A DNA stretch of 40,962 bases from assembly GCA_017610265.1 (NCBI GenBank), contig JAFCCH010000002.1, positions 1 to 40,962 of the forward strand. The letters run 5' to 3'. The position numbers and the translations under genes are program-made. This document shows, one piece after another, positions 10,129-20,600 of the stretch; position 1 is the stretch's first letter; each line of letters opens with the position of its first letter. Source of the stretch: Nitrososphaerota archaeon. Its GTDB lineage: Archaea > Iainarchaeota > Iainarchaeia > Iainarchaeales > GCA-2688035. Under the pieces are notes generated by a model, which was not told the origin of the DNA, searched no databases, and saw only the letters and a program-made list of their open reading frames with translations.

Positions 10129-11421
10129 CTAAAGAAGGTGTTTTTCTTTTAACTGTTGCTTTTTCCACTCGGCGATTTGCCTTGTCTGCATTTCGATCTT
10201 ATGGGCAACTCTTTCAGCTTTCTTCTTTGCATCCTCGACCTTGTCAGCTGTTGCAAGAACAACACCCATTCTTCTTCCGACATGGGCCTCTGGCTTTCCA
10301 AAGAAAAGCAGTGAGACTCCAAGTTCGTTGGTTGCATCATAAACATTGCCAAGCATTGCGTCATAGCCTTCACTTGGACTGGATATAACATGAGATGCTC
10401 CCGGTGTCAAAGCAGGAATCTTTCTAAAGCCCCCTTCCTCAATTGCAGGAACAGGCAATCCAGTTATTGCCCTGACATGCAAGCCCGCCTGGCTAAAACC
10501 AAGCTGGTGTGTCACAAAAGTAACCATTCCAGTGTCATGAGGCCTTGGGCTGCATTCGTTTGCGTAAACTTCATCTCCTTTTACAAAGAGCTCGCATCCA
10601 AACAATCCAAGCCCTCCAAGTTCGCCAGTAATCTTCCCAACAGCTTCGTAAATTCTTTTCTCAGCAAGCTCACTTACTTCCGCCGACTGCCAGCTACTGT
10701 GATAATCTCCATCAATTTGGTAGTGGCCAACTGGCTTTGGAAAACTTGTTACAATTTTTCCATCTTCATTAAAGTGCCTTACAGCAAGTTCAGTTACCTC
10801 AATGTCAAAGTCAACGTGCTCTTCGATAATAATTCTTGCTCCTTTAACACGACCTTCCTCTGTTGCAATCTTGAAGGCTTTTTCAATGTCTTCAGGACCT
10901 TTAACAAAAGCAGAACCGTGTCCAGAACTTGACATCATAGCCTTTGCCCAGCAAGGATAACCAACCTTTTCACAACCCTCTTTTAATTCGTCCAAAGATT
11001 CGGCGTAAGCATACTTGGAGGTTTTAACACCTGCATCTTCTGCAATAACTTTTCTGATTCTTTCCCTTTGCATTGTTGCATTGGTAGCCGCTGCATTTGG
11101 AATTACGTTAAAGCCCTCTTTTTCCAATTCAAAAAGTAAGTCAAGATTAATTGCCTCAATCTCGGGGATTATTACATCAGGCTTTTCTTTTTCAACTAAT
11201 GATCTAAGAAAACCAGCATTAGTCATGTTTCCAGTGTAAGACTTGTCTGCAACCTGCTGTGCAGGTGCACCCTGATACCTGTCAATTGCAACAGTTGTAA
11301 AACCAAGCCTTTTGGCTTCTATTACAACCTCTTTTCCAAGTTCTCCGCTTCCAAGAAGCATTAATTTTACTGCGTTTGCTGCGTTTGGTGAAGTTAATTG
11401 TTCAAGTTTTTTTCTCTCCAT
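10129..11421 (-). CDS. purT: Formate-dependent GAR transformylase
   Basis: MLLGSGELGKEVVIEAKRLG; MSSSGHGSAFVK; ECSPRPHDTGMVT; SD GGAGGA upstream. Confidence 0.95.
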   Translation of the reverse strand: MERKKLEQLTSPNAANAVKLMLLGSGELGKEVVIEAKRLGFTTVAIDRYQGAPAQQVADKSYTGNMTNAGFLRSLVEKEKPDVIIPEIEAINLDLLFELEKEGFNVIPNAAATNATMQRERIRKVIAEDAGVKTSKYAYAESLDELKEGCEKVGYPCWAKAMMSSSGHGSAFVKGPEDIEKAFKIATEEGRVKGARIIIEEHVDFDIEVTELAVRHFNEDGKIVTSFPKPVGHYQIDGDYHSSWQSAEVSELAEKRIYEAVGKITGELGGLGLFGCELFVKGDEVYANECSPRPHDTGMVTFVTHQLGFSQAGLHVRAITGLPVPAIEEGGFRKIPALTPGASHVISSPSEGYDAMLGNVYDATNELGVSLLFFGKPEAHVGRRMGVVLATADKVEDAKKKAERVAHKIEMQTRQIAEWKKQQLKEKHLL

Positions 11422-11470
11422 GTAAAAATTCCTCCAATGAATTAAATTGAAAACAAATAAAAATGAATCA

Positions 11471-12091
11471 TTATTCCTTGGCTACATAAACCCTTTTTCC
11501 CTCAACTCTCAACTTTCCCTGCTGAAAAAGCTTTAATCCCTCAAGAATTGCTTCCTTTTCAACTGTTTGAACCCTTTCCTTCAAGGAGTTCACATTATCA
11601 GTTTCAAGAACTGGAACAGCCTTTTGAAGGATAATTGGACCGCCGTCCGGGTCCTCGTCCAAAAAATAGAGAGTGCAGCCTGTTTCCTTGACATTTGCTT
11701 CAAGAACGTTTTTGTAAACATCCTTATACCACCCCTTGAAGGCAGGAAGAAGGCTTGGATGAATGTTTACAGACCTGTTCTTAAAAGCCTCAAGAAAAAC
11801 ACTTGTCAGAAATTTGTTGTAACCAATTAGCTGGACAAATTCAACATTTCGCTTGTTCAAAATACGAACAAGCTCGGCGTCGTATTCTTCGCGCGAGACA
11901 AATTTCTTTGGATCCAAAAAGATGGCTTCAATCCCGTGCTTTCTTGCCCTTTCAAGCGCAAAGCAATCTTTTTTGTTGCTTGCAACGCATGCAATCTCTG
12001 CCTCAAGCTCACCTTGCTCAATTGCGTCAATTACCGCCTGCAAATCAGTTCCCAAAGTACTTGCAAGCACTCCTAAAACAAGCTTTGTCAA
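11471..12091 (-). CDS. purN: GAR transformylase (10-formyl-THF dependent), PurN family
   Basis: VNIHPSLLPAFKG and DPDGGPIILQKAVPV; TTG start with SD GAGGAG. Confidence 0.88.
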   Translation of the reverse strand: MTKLVLGVLASTLGTDLQAVIDAIEQGELEAEIACVASNKKDCFALERARKHGIEAIFLDPKKFVSREEYDAELVRILNKRNVEFVQLIGYNKFLTSVFLEAFKNRSVNIHPSLLPAFKGWYKDVYKNVLEANVKETGCTLYFLDEDPDGGPIILQKAVPVLETDNVNSLKERVQTVEKEAILEGLKLFQQGKLRVEGKRVYVAKE

Positions 12092-12160
12092 ACAAACAAC
12101 TCCTCAAGTATTTTTAAATCAACAATTTATTAAAAACCCGACTCTTTTTGCACCCCCCCC

Positions 12161-12180
12161 TCAAAAAAAACAAATATATT
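12161..12180 (+). promoter_or_regulatory. Archaeal promoter candidate (A-rich element + TATATT box), preceded by C8 tract
   Basis: TCAAAAAAAACAAATATATT; TATATT 35 nt before ATG, same register as the promoter at 29..48. Confidence 0.55.
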
Positions 12181-12209
12181 AATCCAAACGACATTTATTA
12201 TTCAGAAAA

Positions 12210-12731
12210 ATGACTGTTACAATCAAGAAGAATGTGGATGTTCAGGCAACACTCGAAGCAAACCAGCTTAAATACCAGGTCAAGCGCGATTTGTCAGGAG
12301 ACGTGCAATGGGTTAATGCTGCAAATGCAGGAGCACTTGCCATTAGTGCTTCAAGGTGGGGGGCAGGATTGACAACAGATACTGTGCAGACTGTTGGATT
12401 TAATTTTATTAAAATTCCAAAAGTCCAAATACAAGCCTATGCTTATTCCGGGAGTTCAACAAGCATTTCAGTAACAGTGGAAGGAAAGTTGAAAGTTAAT
12501 GGTGTTACCAAAGTATCAAGCATAATAACTGCAGCTACTACTAATGATTATACAAAAACAGTTACTAGCACCATTACACCGACTACCGTTACTCAAACAA
12601 TTACTGGCGCTTCTCCAAACACTTTTACTGCATGGGCTTCAGTAAAGTTAAATAAAGGTTTTTCAGCCGATGGTTTTGCCAGAAACAAAAGTGCTTTTCA
12701 AATAAACGACAAGGTAACGGTAATGAAGTGA
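12210..12731 (+). CDS. Uncharacterised Ser/Thr-rich, likely beta-rich protein; paralog of 78..656
   Basis: MTVTIKKNVDVQATLEANQLKYQVKRDLSGDVQ; C-term DKVTVMK. Confidence 0.85.
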   Translation: MTVTIKKNVDVQATLEANQLKYQVKRDLSGDVQWVNAANAGALAISASRWGAGLTTDTVQTVGFNFIKIPKVQIQAYAYSGSSTSISVTVEGKLKVNGVTKVSSIITAATTNDYTKTVTSTITPTTVTQTITGASPNTFTAWASVKLNKGFSADGFARNKSAFQINDKVTVMK

Positions 12732-12764
12732 TGATTAAATAGGTTTCGCAACTTCTTTTCAGAT

Positions 12765-13034
12765 ATGAGTGTAATTGTTTATAATATAACAAACTGCCCA
12801 AAATGCGCTGCGGCAAAAGCATTGCTTAAAAGAAAGGAAATTCCGTTTGAAGACTTCAATGTCCAGGAAGACCAGGACAAAAACAAGGAAATGATTGAAA
12901 AATTGAAAGCGGCAAACCTGCTGAGAGACGAAGTAAACGCACCAGTCTTAGACATTAACGGAATAATCATTGAAGGCTTTGACAAAGAAAAAATGCTTGC
13001 GGCATTCAAAGAAAAAGGGCTTTTGAAAGAATAA
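12765..13034 (+). CDS. Glutaredoxin-like protein
   Basis: VIVYNITNCPKCAAAKALLKRKEIPFEDFNV; redox-motif CPKC and APVLDINGIIIEGFD. Confidence 0.88.
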   Translation: MSVIVYNITNCPKCAAAKALLKRKEIPFEDFNVQEDQDKNKEMIEKLKAANLLRDEVNAPVLDINGIIIEGFDKEKMLAAFKEKGLLKE

Positions 13035-13883
13035 CTACTTTGCCTGCACAGCAGAAAGCTTTGAAATGTTCTGCATAAGGCAAGCCACAGTCATTGGCCC
13101 AACCCCACCCGGAACAGGAGTTATCTGACCTGCAACCTCTTTTACTCCAGCAAAGTCAACGTCTCCAACTGTTTTGCCGTCTTTTTTGGAAATGCCTGCA
13201 TCAATTACAATTGCGCCTGGCTTAACCATTTCTTTTGTTATAAGGCCTGGCTTTCCAACCGCACTTACAATAATGTCAGCCTGTTTTGTGAAAGAAGCAA
13301 GGTCTTTTGTAAAGGCGTGACAGATTGAAACAGTTGCGTTTCTGTTCAAAAGCATTTGTGCAAGAGGCCTGCCAACCACGATACTGTGATTTACAATGCA
13401 AACATTTGCACCCTCAATTTTCACCTTGGTACTTTCAATAAGCTTCAAAATTGCCTTGGCAGTGCAGGAAGCAATTTCTTCCTTGCCGTGGTCTAAAAGA
13501 CCAAGGTTGAAAGCAGTAAAGCCATCAACGTCCTTTAATGGAGAAACCATGTCAAGCAAATTCATTGTCTTGAAATGTTTTGGCAAAGGCAGCTGTATAA
13601 GAATTCCATTAATGCCAACCTTGTAATTTAAAGCAGTTACAAGAGCCTCAATTTCACCTTGCTTTACATTGTCAGCAAATCTGAAAAGGTCAAAGGTTAT
13701 TCCAAGGGCTTCGGCTGCAATTTTTTTCTTCTCAACATAAATTTCTGAGGCAGTGTGTTTGCCTACAAGAATTACTGCAAGAGTTGGATGAATTCCTTTT
13801 TTCTTAAGGTTGTCAACAACCTTCTTTGTGTCCTCAAGAACAATTGCAGCAAGCTTGTCGCCCTTGATTAATTTTGCAGCCAA
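13035..13883 (-). CDS. folD: Methylenetetrahydrofolate dehydrogenase/cyclohydrolase
   Basis: GILIQLPLPKHF; PLKDVDGFTAFNLG; GGVGPMTVACLMQN; TTG start with SD AGGTG. Confidence 0.96.
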   Translation of the reverse strand: MAAKLIKGDKLAAIVLEDTKKVVDNLKKKGIHPTLAVILVGKHTASEIYVEKKKIAAEALGITFDLFRFADNVKQGEIEALVTALNYKVGINGILIQLPLPKHFKTMNLLDMVSPLKDVDGFTAFNLGLLDHGKEEIASCTAKAILKLIESTKVKIEGANVCIVNHSIVVGRPLAQMLLNRNATVSICHAFTKDLASFTKQADIIVSAVGKPGLITKEMVKPGAIVIDAGISKKDGKTVGDVDFAGVKEVAGQITPVPGGVGPMTVACLMQNISKLSAVQAK

Positions 13884-13894
13884 TCAAAACACCT

Positions 13895-15157
13895 TTATTT
13901 ATAGAACGGAAACTGGTCGCAGAATGCCTTAACATCCTTCTTTATTGCAGCAAGCTTTGCCTCATCAGAATGAGCATCCAATGCCTTTACAATAAAGGAA
14001 GCAACCTCTTTCATTTCACTTTCCTTCATTCCCCTTGTTGTAAGAACAGGAGTTCCAATCCTTATTCCAGATGGATTCCAAGGGCTTCTTGTGTCAAACG
14101 GAATTGTATTCTTGTTACAGTAAATGGCAGCAAGTTCCAACGCGTGTTCAGCGTCCTTTCCTGTAATTTCCTTGCTTTTGAAAACATCAACAAGCATTAG
14201 GTGATTGTCTGTTCCGTTAGAAACAAGCCTTAGCCCCTGACTCATTAACTCTTCTGCCAAAGTTTTTGCATTTTTTACAATCTGCTTTGCATATTCCTTA
14301 AACTCTGGCTGAGCTGCTTCTTCAAAGGCAACTGCCTTTGCCGCAATCGTGTGCTCATGCGGACCGCCCTGCAGCCCTGGAAAAACGGCCTTGTCAATCT
14401 TTTCGGCAAACTCTTCCTTACACATTATTACCGCACTCCTCGGACCCCTCAAGGTCTTGTGAGTAGTGGTTGTGACAACATCAAAATAGGGAGCAGGGTT
14501 TTCGTGAACACCTGCAGCGCACAATCCTGCAATATGAGCAATGTCTGCCATGCAAAAAGCGCCAACCTCGTCACAAATTTCCCTAAATCTTTTGAAATCA
14601 ATTTCTCTTGGATAAGCAGTGTAGCCACTCAAAATTAATTTTGGCTTTACTTCCTTTGCCTGCTTTAAAATTGCATCATAGTCCAACATTTCAGTTTCCT
14701 TGTCAAGCCCATACTGAACACAATTATAATATTTTCCAGAAAAGTTTACAGGATGCCCGTGTGTTAAGTGACCCCCCTCGGTTAATTTCAAGCCCATGAA
14801 GGTGTCGCCGTAATTCATTAATGCATAATAGGCAGCCATGTTTGCAGGACTTCCAGAATTAGGCTGTACATTTGCATGCTCTGCTCCAAAAAGCTTTTTT
14901 AGTCTGGCAATTGCCTCAGATTCTATTATGTCAATGTGTTCGTTTCCACCATAATATCTTTTGCCTGGATAACCCTCACTGTATTTGTTAGTTGGAATAG
15001 AACCCATTGCCTCAAGTACCCCTTGACTTACAAGGTTTTCACTTGGAATAAGTTCAATGCCGTCCATTTGCCTCTTTTTTTCAGCCTCTATTGCGTCAAA
15101 AATTAGCTTGTCGTGTTCTTTCAAATAGTTCAAGTGCATTTCATACTTTGCATCCAT
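13895..15157 (-). CDS. glyA: Serine hydroxymethyltransferase
   Basis: [49 protein letters not shown]. Confidence 0.97.
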   Translation of the reverse strand: MDAKYEMHLNYLKEHDKLIFDAIEAEKKRQMDGIELIPSENLVSQGVLEAMGSIPTNKYSEGYPGKRYYGGNEHIDIIESEAIARLKKLFGAEHANVQPNSGSPANMAAYYALMNYGDTFMGLKLTEGGHLTHGHPVNFSGKYYNCVQYGLDKETEMLDYDAILKQAKEVKPKLILSGYTAYPREIDFKRFREICDEVGAFCMADIAHIAGLCAAGVHENPAPYFDVVTTTTHKTLRGPRSAVIMCKEEFAEKIDKAVFPGLQGGPHEHTIAAKAVAFEEAAQPEFKEYAKQIVKNAKTLAEELMSQGLRLVSNGTDNHLMLVDVFKSKEITGKDAEHALELAAIYCNKNTIPFDTRSPWNPSGIRIGTPVLTTRGMKESEMKEVASFIVKALDAHSDEAKLAAIKKDVKAFCDQFPFYK

Positions 15158-15217
15158 TCCAAAACCCCCGCAAAAAGTAATGTATGAAATAGTGCTTAAG
15201 AAATTAAAAGGCTTTTG

Positions 15218-15862
15218 TTAATTTGTCCTGCTGTTCTTTAGCCATTTTACCCCAAGATAGCAGAAAGGAGTGTCAAACAAGGCAAAACCAACCTTTACAA
15301 GCCAGTAAGGGATAATTAAGGCAAAAGTGTATTCAACAGTGAATTTTGGAGTCAAAGCGTAAAATGCAAGGAACATGAAAATGGTTGTGTCCAAAAATTG
15401 GCTTACAATAGTTGAAGCATTGTTCCTAAGCCAAAGGTGTTTTCCCTTGGTTTTTGCCTTCCAGAAATCAAAAGCCCAAACATCATGCAACTGACTAATA
15501 AAAAATGAGATAATTGAAGCTGCAAAAATTCTCAAAGTTGTTCCAAAAAGGTTTGAGTAGTCCTCTGCAGAAATAAAGCTTCTTTCAGCAGTTGGAAGCA
15601 AAACAGCAATGGTTGTAATCACCAAAATAAAAACGAGAGCAATTAATCCAATGTAAACAAATTCCTTTGCCCTTTTCTTGCCGTGAACTTCTGCAACAAC
15701 ATCAGTTATTAGAAAAAGAACCGGAAAAACAAGAATTCCAACGCTTGCCTCAAAGAATCCAAAAGTTGCAATCTTAAGGCTAATCAAGTTGGCTGTTACA
15801 AGGCATGCAACAAACAAGCCCAGCAAAAGGCTTGTCTTCTGTTCAATATTCCAGTTCAACAA
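15218..15862 (-). CDS. Queuosine precursor transporter family (YhhQ/VUT)
   Basis: VTANLISLKIATFG; FPVLFLITDVVAEVHGKKRAKEFV; NNASTIVSQFLDTTIFMFLAF. Confidence 0.88.
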   Translation of the reverse strand: MLNWNIEQKTSLLLGLFVACLVTANLISLKIATFGFFEASVGILVFPVLFLITDVVAEVHGKKRAKEFVYIGLIALVFILVITTIAVLLPTAERSFISAEDYSNLFGTTLRIFAASIISFFISQLHDVWAFDFWKAKTKGKHLWLRNNASTIVSQFLDTTIFMFLAFYALTPKFTVEYTFALIIPYWLVKVGFALFDTPFCYLGVKWLKNSRTN

Positions 15863-15913
15863 AAAGAATCACTTCAAACGATTTTGAAAGAAAGAATTAT
15901 TAAAAAGGTTACG

Positions 15914-17116
15914 CTACGCGGAAAAGAGTTGCAGTGCCTCGCCCACAACAAAGCAACTGCCGGTAACCAAGACAATATCTGCCTTTTTTGCAGCTGAAAA
16001 CGCAGCCTCAACCGCTTTTTTGACAGAAAAAGCCACTTCAACCTCAAAACCCTGTTCTGAAAATGCCTTTGCAACCTTGTCCAAAGTCATTGGCTTATAG
16101 CCCGCGCCTGAAACAAACACTTTCCCTGCAATTGGAGCAAGGGCAGCAGCCATTTTCTTAACGCGCTTGTCTTCACTAATGCCCACAACAAGCAATGCCT
16201 TTTTTCCAGGAAACTTTTCCCTAAAAGACTTTGCAAGCACAACACAGCAGGCTGGATTGTGAGCACAGTCAACAATTACAACAGGCTTTTTCTTCACAAT
16301 CTGAAAGCGACCAGGCCACTTAACCTTTAACAGGCCTTTTGCAACAGCCTTATCACTTATCTTAAAGTCCCCTTCATTCAAAAGTCCGATTGCCTTGACT
16401 GCAAGAGCCGCATTCCACTTCTGAAAAGAGCCAGACAAACCAATCTTTTTTGAAAAAGGCTTTTTCACAATATACAAAGGCGCATTTTTCTCCCTGCACT
16501 TCTTTCTAAAAACGCGAAGAACTGATTCCTTCCATTCGGCAGTAACAACAGGCTTTCCTTTCTTGATTATGCCGGCCTTCTCTCCTGCAATCTCAACAAA
16601 AGAGACCCCCAGCCTTTCCTCATGCTCTCTTTCCACGTTTGTGATAACACTTAGAACAGGATTAACCATATTGGTTGCGTCAAGCCTGCCGCCCAAGCCA
16701 ACTTCTATAACTGCAATCTCAACTTTCTGTTTTGCAAAATGCTTGAAGGCCATTGCAGTAACAAACTCGAAGTAAGTTAAGTCTACATCGCTTTTCTTCA
16801 CCTGCTTTCTTGTTTCTTTAACAAGAACCAACAAGGTGCGGTCACTAATGTCTTTTCCATTAACCCTAAATCTTTCATTAAAGTTTACTAGATGGGGACT
16901 GGTGTAAAGCCCGGTCTTATAACCTGCTTCTTGTAAAATACTTTCAATCATTGCAGCAGTGCTTCCCTTGCCGTTTGTACCTGCAACATGCACTACCTTA
17001 AACTGCCTTTCAGGATTTCCTGCAAATGCAAGGAATTTTTTTATTCTTCCAAGCCCAAGCTTGATTCCCTTGCTTTGCAGTTTATTCAAGAAAGCCATTG
17101 TCTGCCTTTTGTTCAT
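15914..17116 (-). CDS. folC: Folylpolyglutamate synthase/dihydrofolate synthase
   Basis: VVHVAGTNGKGSTAAMIESIL; GLYTSPHLVNFNERFRVNG; IEVGLGGRLDATN. Confidence 0.95.
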   Translation of the reverse strand: MNKRQTMAFLNKLQSKGIKLGLGRIKKFLAFAGNPERQFKVVHVAGTNGKGSTAAMIESILQEAGYKTGLYTSPHLVNFNERFRVNGKDISDRTLLVLVKETRKQVKKSDVDLTYFEFVTAMAFKHFAKQKVEIAVIEVGLGGRLDATNMVNPVLSVITNVEREHEERLGVSFVEIAGEKAGIIKKGKPVVTAEWKESVLRVFRKKCREKNAPLYIVKKPFSKKIGLSGSFQKWNAALAVKAIGLLNEGDFKISDKAVAKGLLKVKWPGRFQIVKKKPVVIVDCAHNPACCVVLAKSFREKFPGKKALLVVGISEDKRVKKMAAALAPIAGKVFVSGAGYKPMTLDKVAKAFSEQGFEVEVAFSVKKAVEAAFSAAKKADIVLVTGSCFVVGEALQLFSA

Positions 17117-17157
17117 AAAAGAAAAAGAACTAGAAAACCATTATTTATGTTTCTAAT

Positions 17158-17631
17158 TTATTCCTGGCCGGTCATTTTCCGCATTTCGGCAGAGGCCTTC
17201 AAAAAGCTTGAAACAAACTTGTCTGCCTTTGACCTGGATCCAAATTCGGTCTTTAGCAAGCCCACTTGTTCAACAACTATAACATCTTTGAACCATGTTG
17301 GCCTTGTCCCAACCGCTGCAAGCCGTTTGACAAGGGTTTCAGTGATTTTGTGAATTCTTTGCCTTTTTTCACTGTCCAAAACACCCATTCTATCCAAAGA
17401 GTTCTTGACAGCCATTCTTCTGTTTACCTGATTGGCTTTTTGAAAAAGGTCTGCTCGACTAAAATTCCTTGCCATCTTTGTAAGGCCAACTGCAGTCCTA
17501 GCCAAAATTTCTTGAGAAATGCCTTGCTTGCCCCTTGCAATCATTTTCTTCTTTGCAGCCCTTTGCCTGCGAAAGTTTTCTATACCTGGCCTGCTTGTTT
17601 TTCTTGCAGGAAACTTTCTTTCAATTGCCAT
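17158..17631 (-). CDS. Uncharacterised highly basic protein
   Basis: 157-aa ORF rich in K/R, no recognised motif. Confidence 0.55.
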   Translation of the reverse strand: MAIERKFPARKTSRPGIENFRRQRAAKKKMIARGKQGISQEILARTAVGLTKMARNFSRADLFQKANQVNRRMAVKNSLDRMGVLDSEKRQRIHKITETLVKRLAAVGTRPTWFKDVIVVEQVGLLKTEFGSRSKADKFVSSFLKASAEMRKMTGQE

Positions 17632-17685
17632 AATAGAAAAGGGAGCTTTTTAGTATTTAATTCTGCCCACTCAGCAAAGAAGCAA

Positions 17686-20600
17686 TTATGAAAGCAATCC
17701 AAGCAAATTGCCCCATATTGCCCTCGCATTGAATACTACAGGTAGATTAGTGCAGCTGCTGTCACAGGAACCGTCATTATTGCAGACATCAAGGGTATTT
17801 CCGTCTGCGTCGTCACATTCCCCGTCAATTGAACAGGTTACAGCGCATTCTTCTACAGGAGGCTCTTCTACCGGCAGATCCTCTACAAGAGGCTCTTCTG
17901 GCACAGATTCTTCTTTAACTGGAGGATCTTCCTCAACTGGAAGCTCTTCCACAGGTGATTTTTCAACCAGAGGTTCTTCTACAGGAAGATCTTGCACTGA
18001 TTTATTTTTCTCTTCAGCACACCAACTATGACTATTGTCTTTTGCACACAATTCATCCAATTTAGCGCTTAACTTTTGGTTTTTTTCATTTAGTGCTTTC
18101 ACTGCTTCTGTAAGCATTGTTATTGTTGCTCCAAGGTCACGTCCTATTGTTGCTTCATCTACTTCCACCGCGCCAGTTGAATCTGTTACTGCTATTGTTA
18201 TCATTGTGGTTGCCTTCATTGGTCCGCCTCTTTGATCTACCTTGCTTTCCTTGCCTGGCTTTGTGTAAGGCAATTTTACCCTTGTGAATTCCGGCAACGA
18301 ACTGTGATCAATTTCTCCGTCTTCCCCTGTTTCAACTAACAGCAATTGTTCTAGTGCTTCCTGGCTGCTTCCTCCCCATCCTGGTGTGTGGTCTACGTGA
18401 ATTGATGCAAATGACTTGCCTGTTATCATTAGGTCTCCAAGGAAGTTACTGTCACCAGTGACTTGCAGGCTACCATTTATGTCTAATGCCACTGTTGGAG
18501 ATGAACTTATACCCAAACCTATTCCAACAAAGCCGCCGCTTTTGGCTAGCAAAATATTTCCAAAAGAGCCATTTGCATTGTTTCCTATACCGCCAGATCC
18601 TGTTGTTAAACTAATGTCTCCACCATCTCCTCCATCACTCGGGATGTGTACACCCGCAGTTGATTCTCCACCCGCTCCTGTTAGTAATTCAATGTCTCCG
18701 CCGTTTCCTCCAAAACTAGTATCCCCAATAAATGCGGCTCCTCCGATTCCGGTTGTAATACTAAACAATCCTCCGTTTCCTCCAAAACTATACTCTGCGT
18801 CTTTGACTGCTCCGCCTTTTCCTGTTATTAATTCAATTGGCCCACCTGCTCCACCATAATTGATTCCGCCAGCAGAGCCATTGTGTCCTCCTGGTCCTGA
18901 TGCTATTTTTACTCCTCCTCCAATTCCGGCATTATCTGTCATATAATCAGCACCTGGCCCACCTACTCCGCCATTTACGTCCAAAACGCGGGCAGCGTTT
19001 TCTATATATCCAATCCCTAGTTGGCCAAATATCTTTGTTGCTCCGGCAATGTTCAAATCGCTTCCAATTTCAAGAGGACTTCCACCAAACAAGGTTCCTG
19101 AAATCTCTATATTAACAAAGTTTGCATCACCCAAAACGTTTAGGTCCTGCACCAAAACAGAGTTAGCATTGTAGTTTGTCAAATCCTTTCCAAGCGTTAC
19201 TGCTGCTTCTGCTAAAGATTTAACATTGTAACCCATAGCAATTGCTCCAGCTCCAACAGTGAAGGAATTGCTATCACTGTAACCCATTGTTATGCTGCCT
19301 TGTCCTGTTGACTTCAGTTCAGATCCATTTGCAGCCATTCCAAGAGCAATACTTCCACTATTAGTAGAATATATTTTACCCGCGGTTCCTGTGCTACCCA
19401 TTGCAATGCTTCCTGATCCAGTTGAAAAGAGTTCCCCTGACTTTCCAACAGTTCCCATTGCAATTGCCCCTGTTCCACTTGCAATAAGTTGTGCACTAGT
19501 AGAGTTTCCCATTGCAACAGAACCATTTGCTGTTGATTGAATGTAGGCAATATCCCACTTTCCATCAGAATATCCGCCTGCCATTGACCCCTTTCCACTT
19601 GCAGTTATGAATGCATTATCTCCATTGTTATAGCCATATCCCCAAGCAATAGCCCCCATATTTCCTGTACTGTTTTCTCCTGAAGAAGTTGTATTTCGCC
19701 CAATTGCAAGACTTCCGTTAGTATCATCCCAAATAAACTGGTTGCTTCCAGATATACTATACAATCCTCCTGAAATTCCCACATTTACAAAGTTGCTGTC
19801 GCCTGTTACGTTAATTCCGCCATTAATGAAACTAATCCCACTCACAGTGAAATTCGCAACATTCAAATCACCCAAAACGTTTAGGTCTTGCACCAAAACA
19901 GAGTTGGCATTGTAGTTTGTTAAATCTTTTCCTAATGTTATGCTTGCTTCTGCAATGCTTCTGACATTGTATCCTAATGCAATGCTTCCTTTTCCTTGTG
20001 TGGCCATATTTGAATCAGAGTAACCCATTAAAACTGAGCCTTCTCCATAAGACATTAAAGATCCTCCTTGCGATTGTCCAAAGGCGAAACTTCCAATTCC
20101 TATGCTTTTTAGTTGATTTGGTGATGACCATCCTCCTGCAAAACTATAATTTCCTTGTGCTACTGGATTACTTCCTATTGCAAGAGAAGCGTCCCCGAAA
20201 GCATCTGTTCCTCCTCCAAAAGCAACTGCTCCACTTCCTCTTGCAGTTACATCATTTCCTGCTGCAAATGATTCTGACCCACTTGCTGCTGAACTGTTAC
20301 CCATTGCCACAGAATATTGTCCACTTGCTGTTGTAAAAGTTCCAAAGGCTGCTGAACCACTTTGAGATGCTGTTGTATTCCAACCTTGTGCAAAAGAATA
20401 TTGCCCACTTGCCTTTGTGGTATTTCCTACTGCCATTGAGGTATCTCCCCATGCCATTGCATTGTTTCCTGCTGCAAAAGAATAGTCTCCTCTTGCTCCT
20501 CTTTCGTTTCCTGCTGCTTTTCCTGTTACAAAGGAACTTGTTCCAAAAGCAGTTACTCCCTCTCCAAAAGCTAAACTTGTATCATTACTACTATTTGCAT

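Noticed and set aside
19200-20600. Repetitive region considered as CRISPR or satellite repeat
   Set aside because: Repeats are degenerate, codon-periodic and encode SxAxG protein motifs within one ORF; no direct-repeat/spacer regularity
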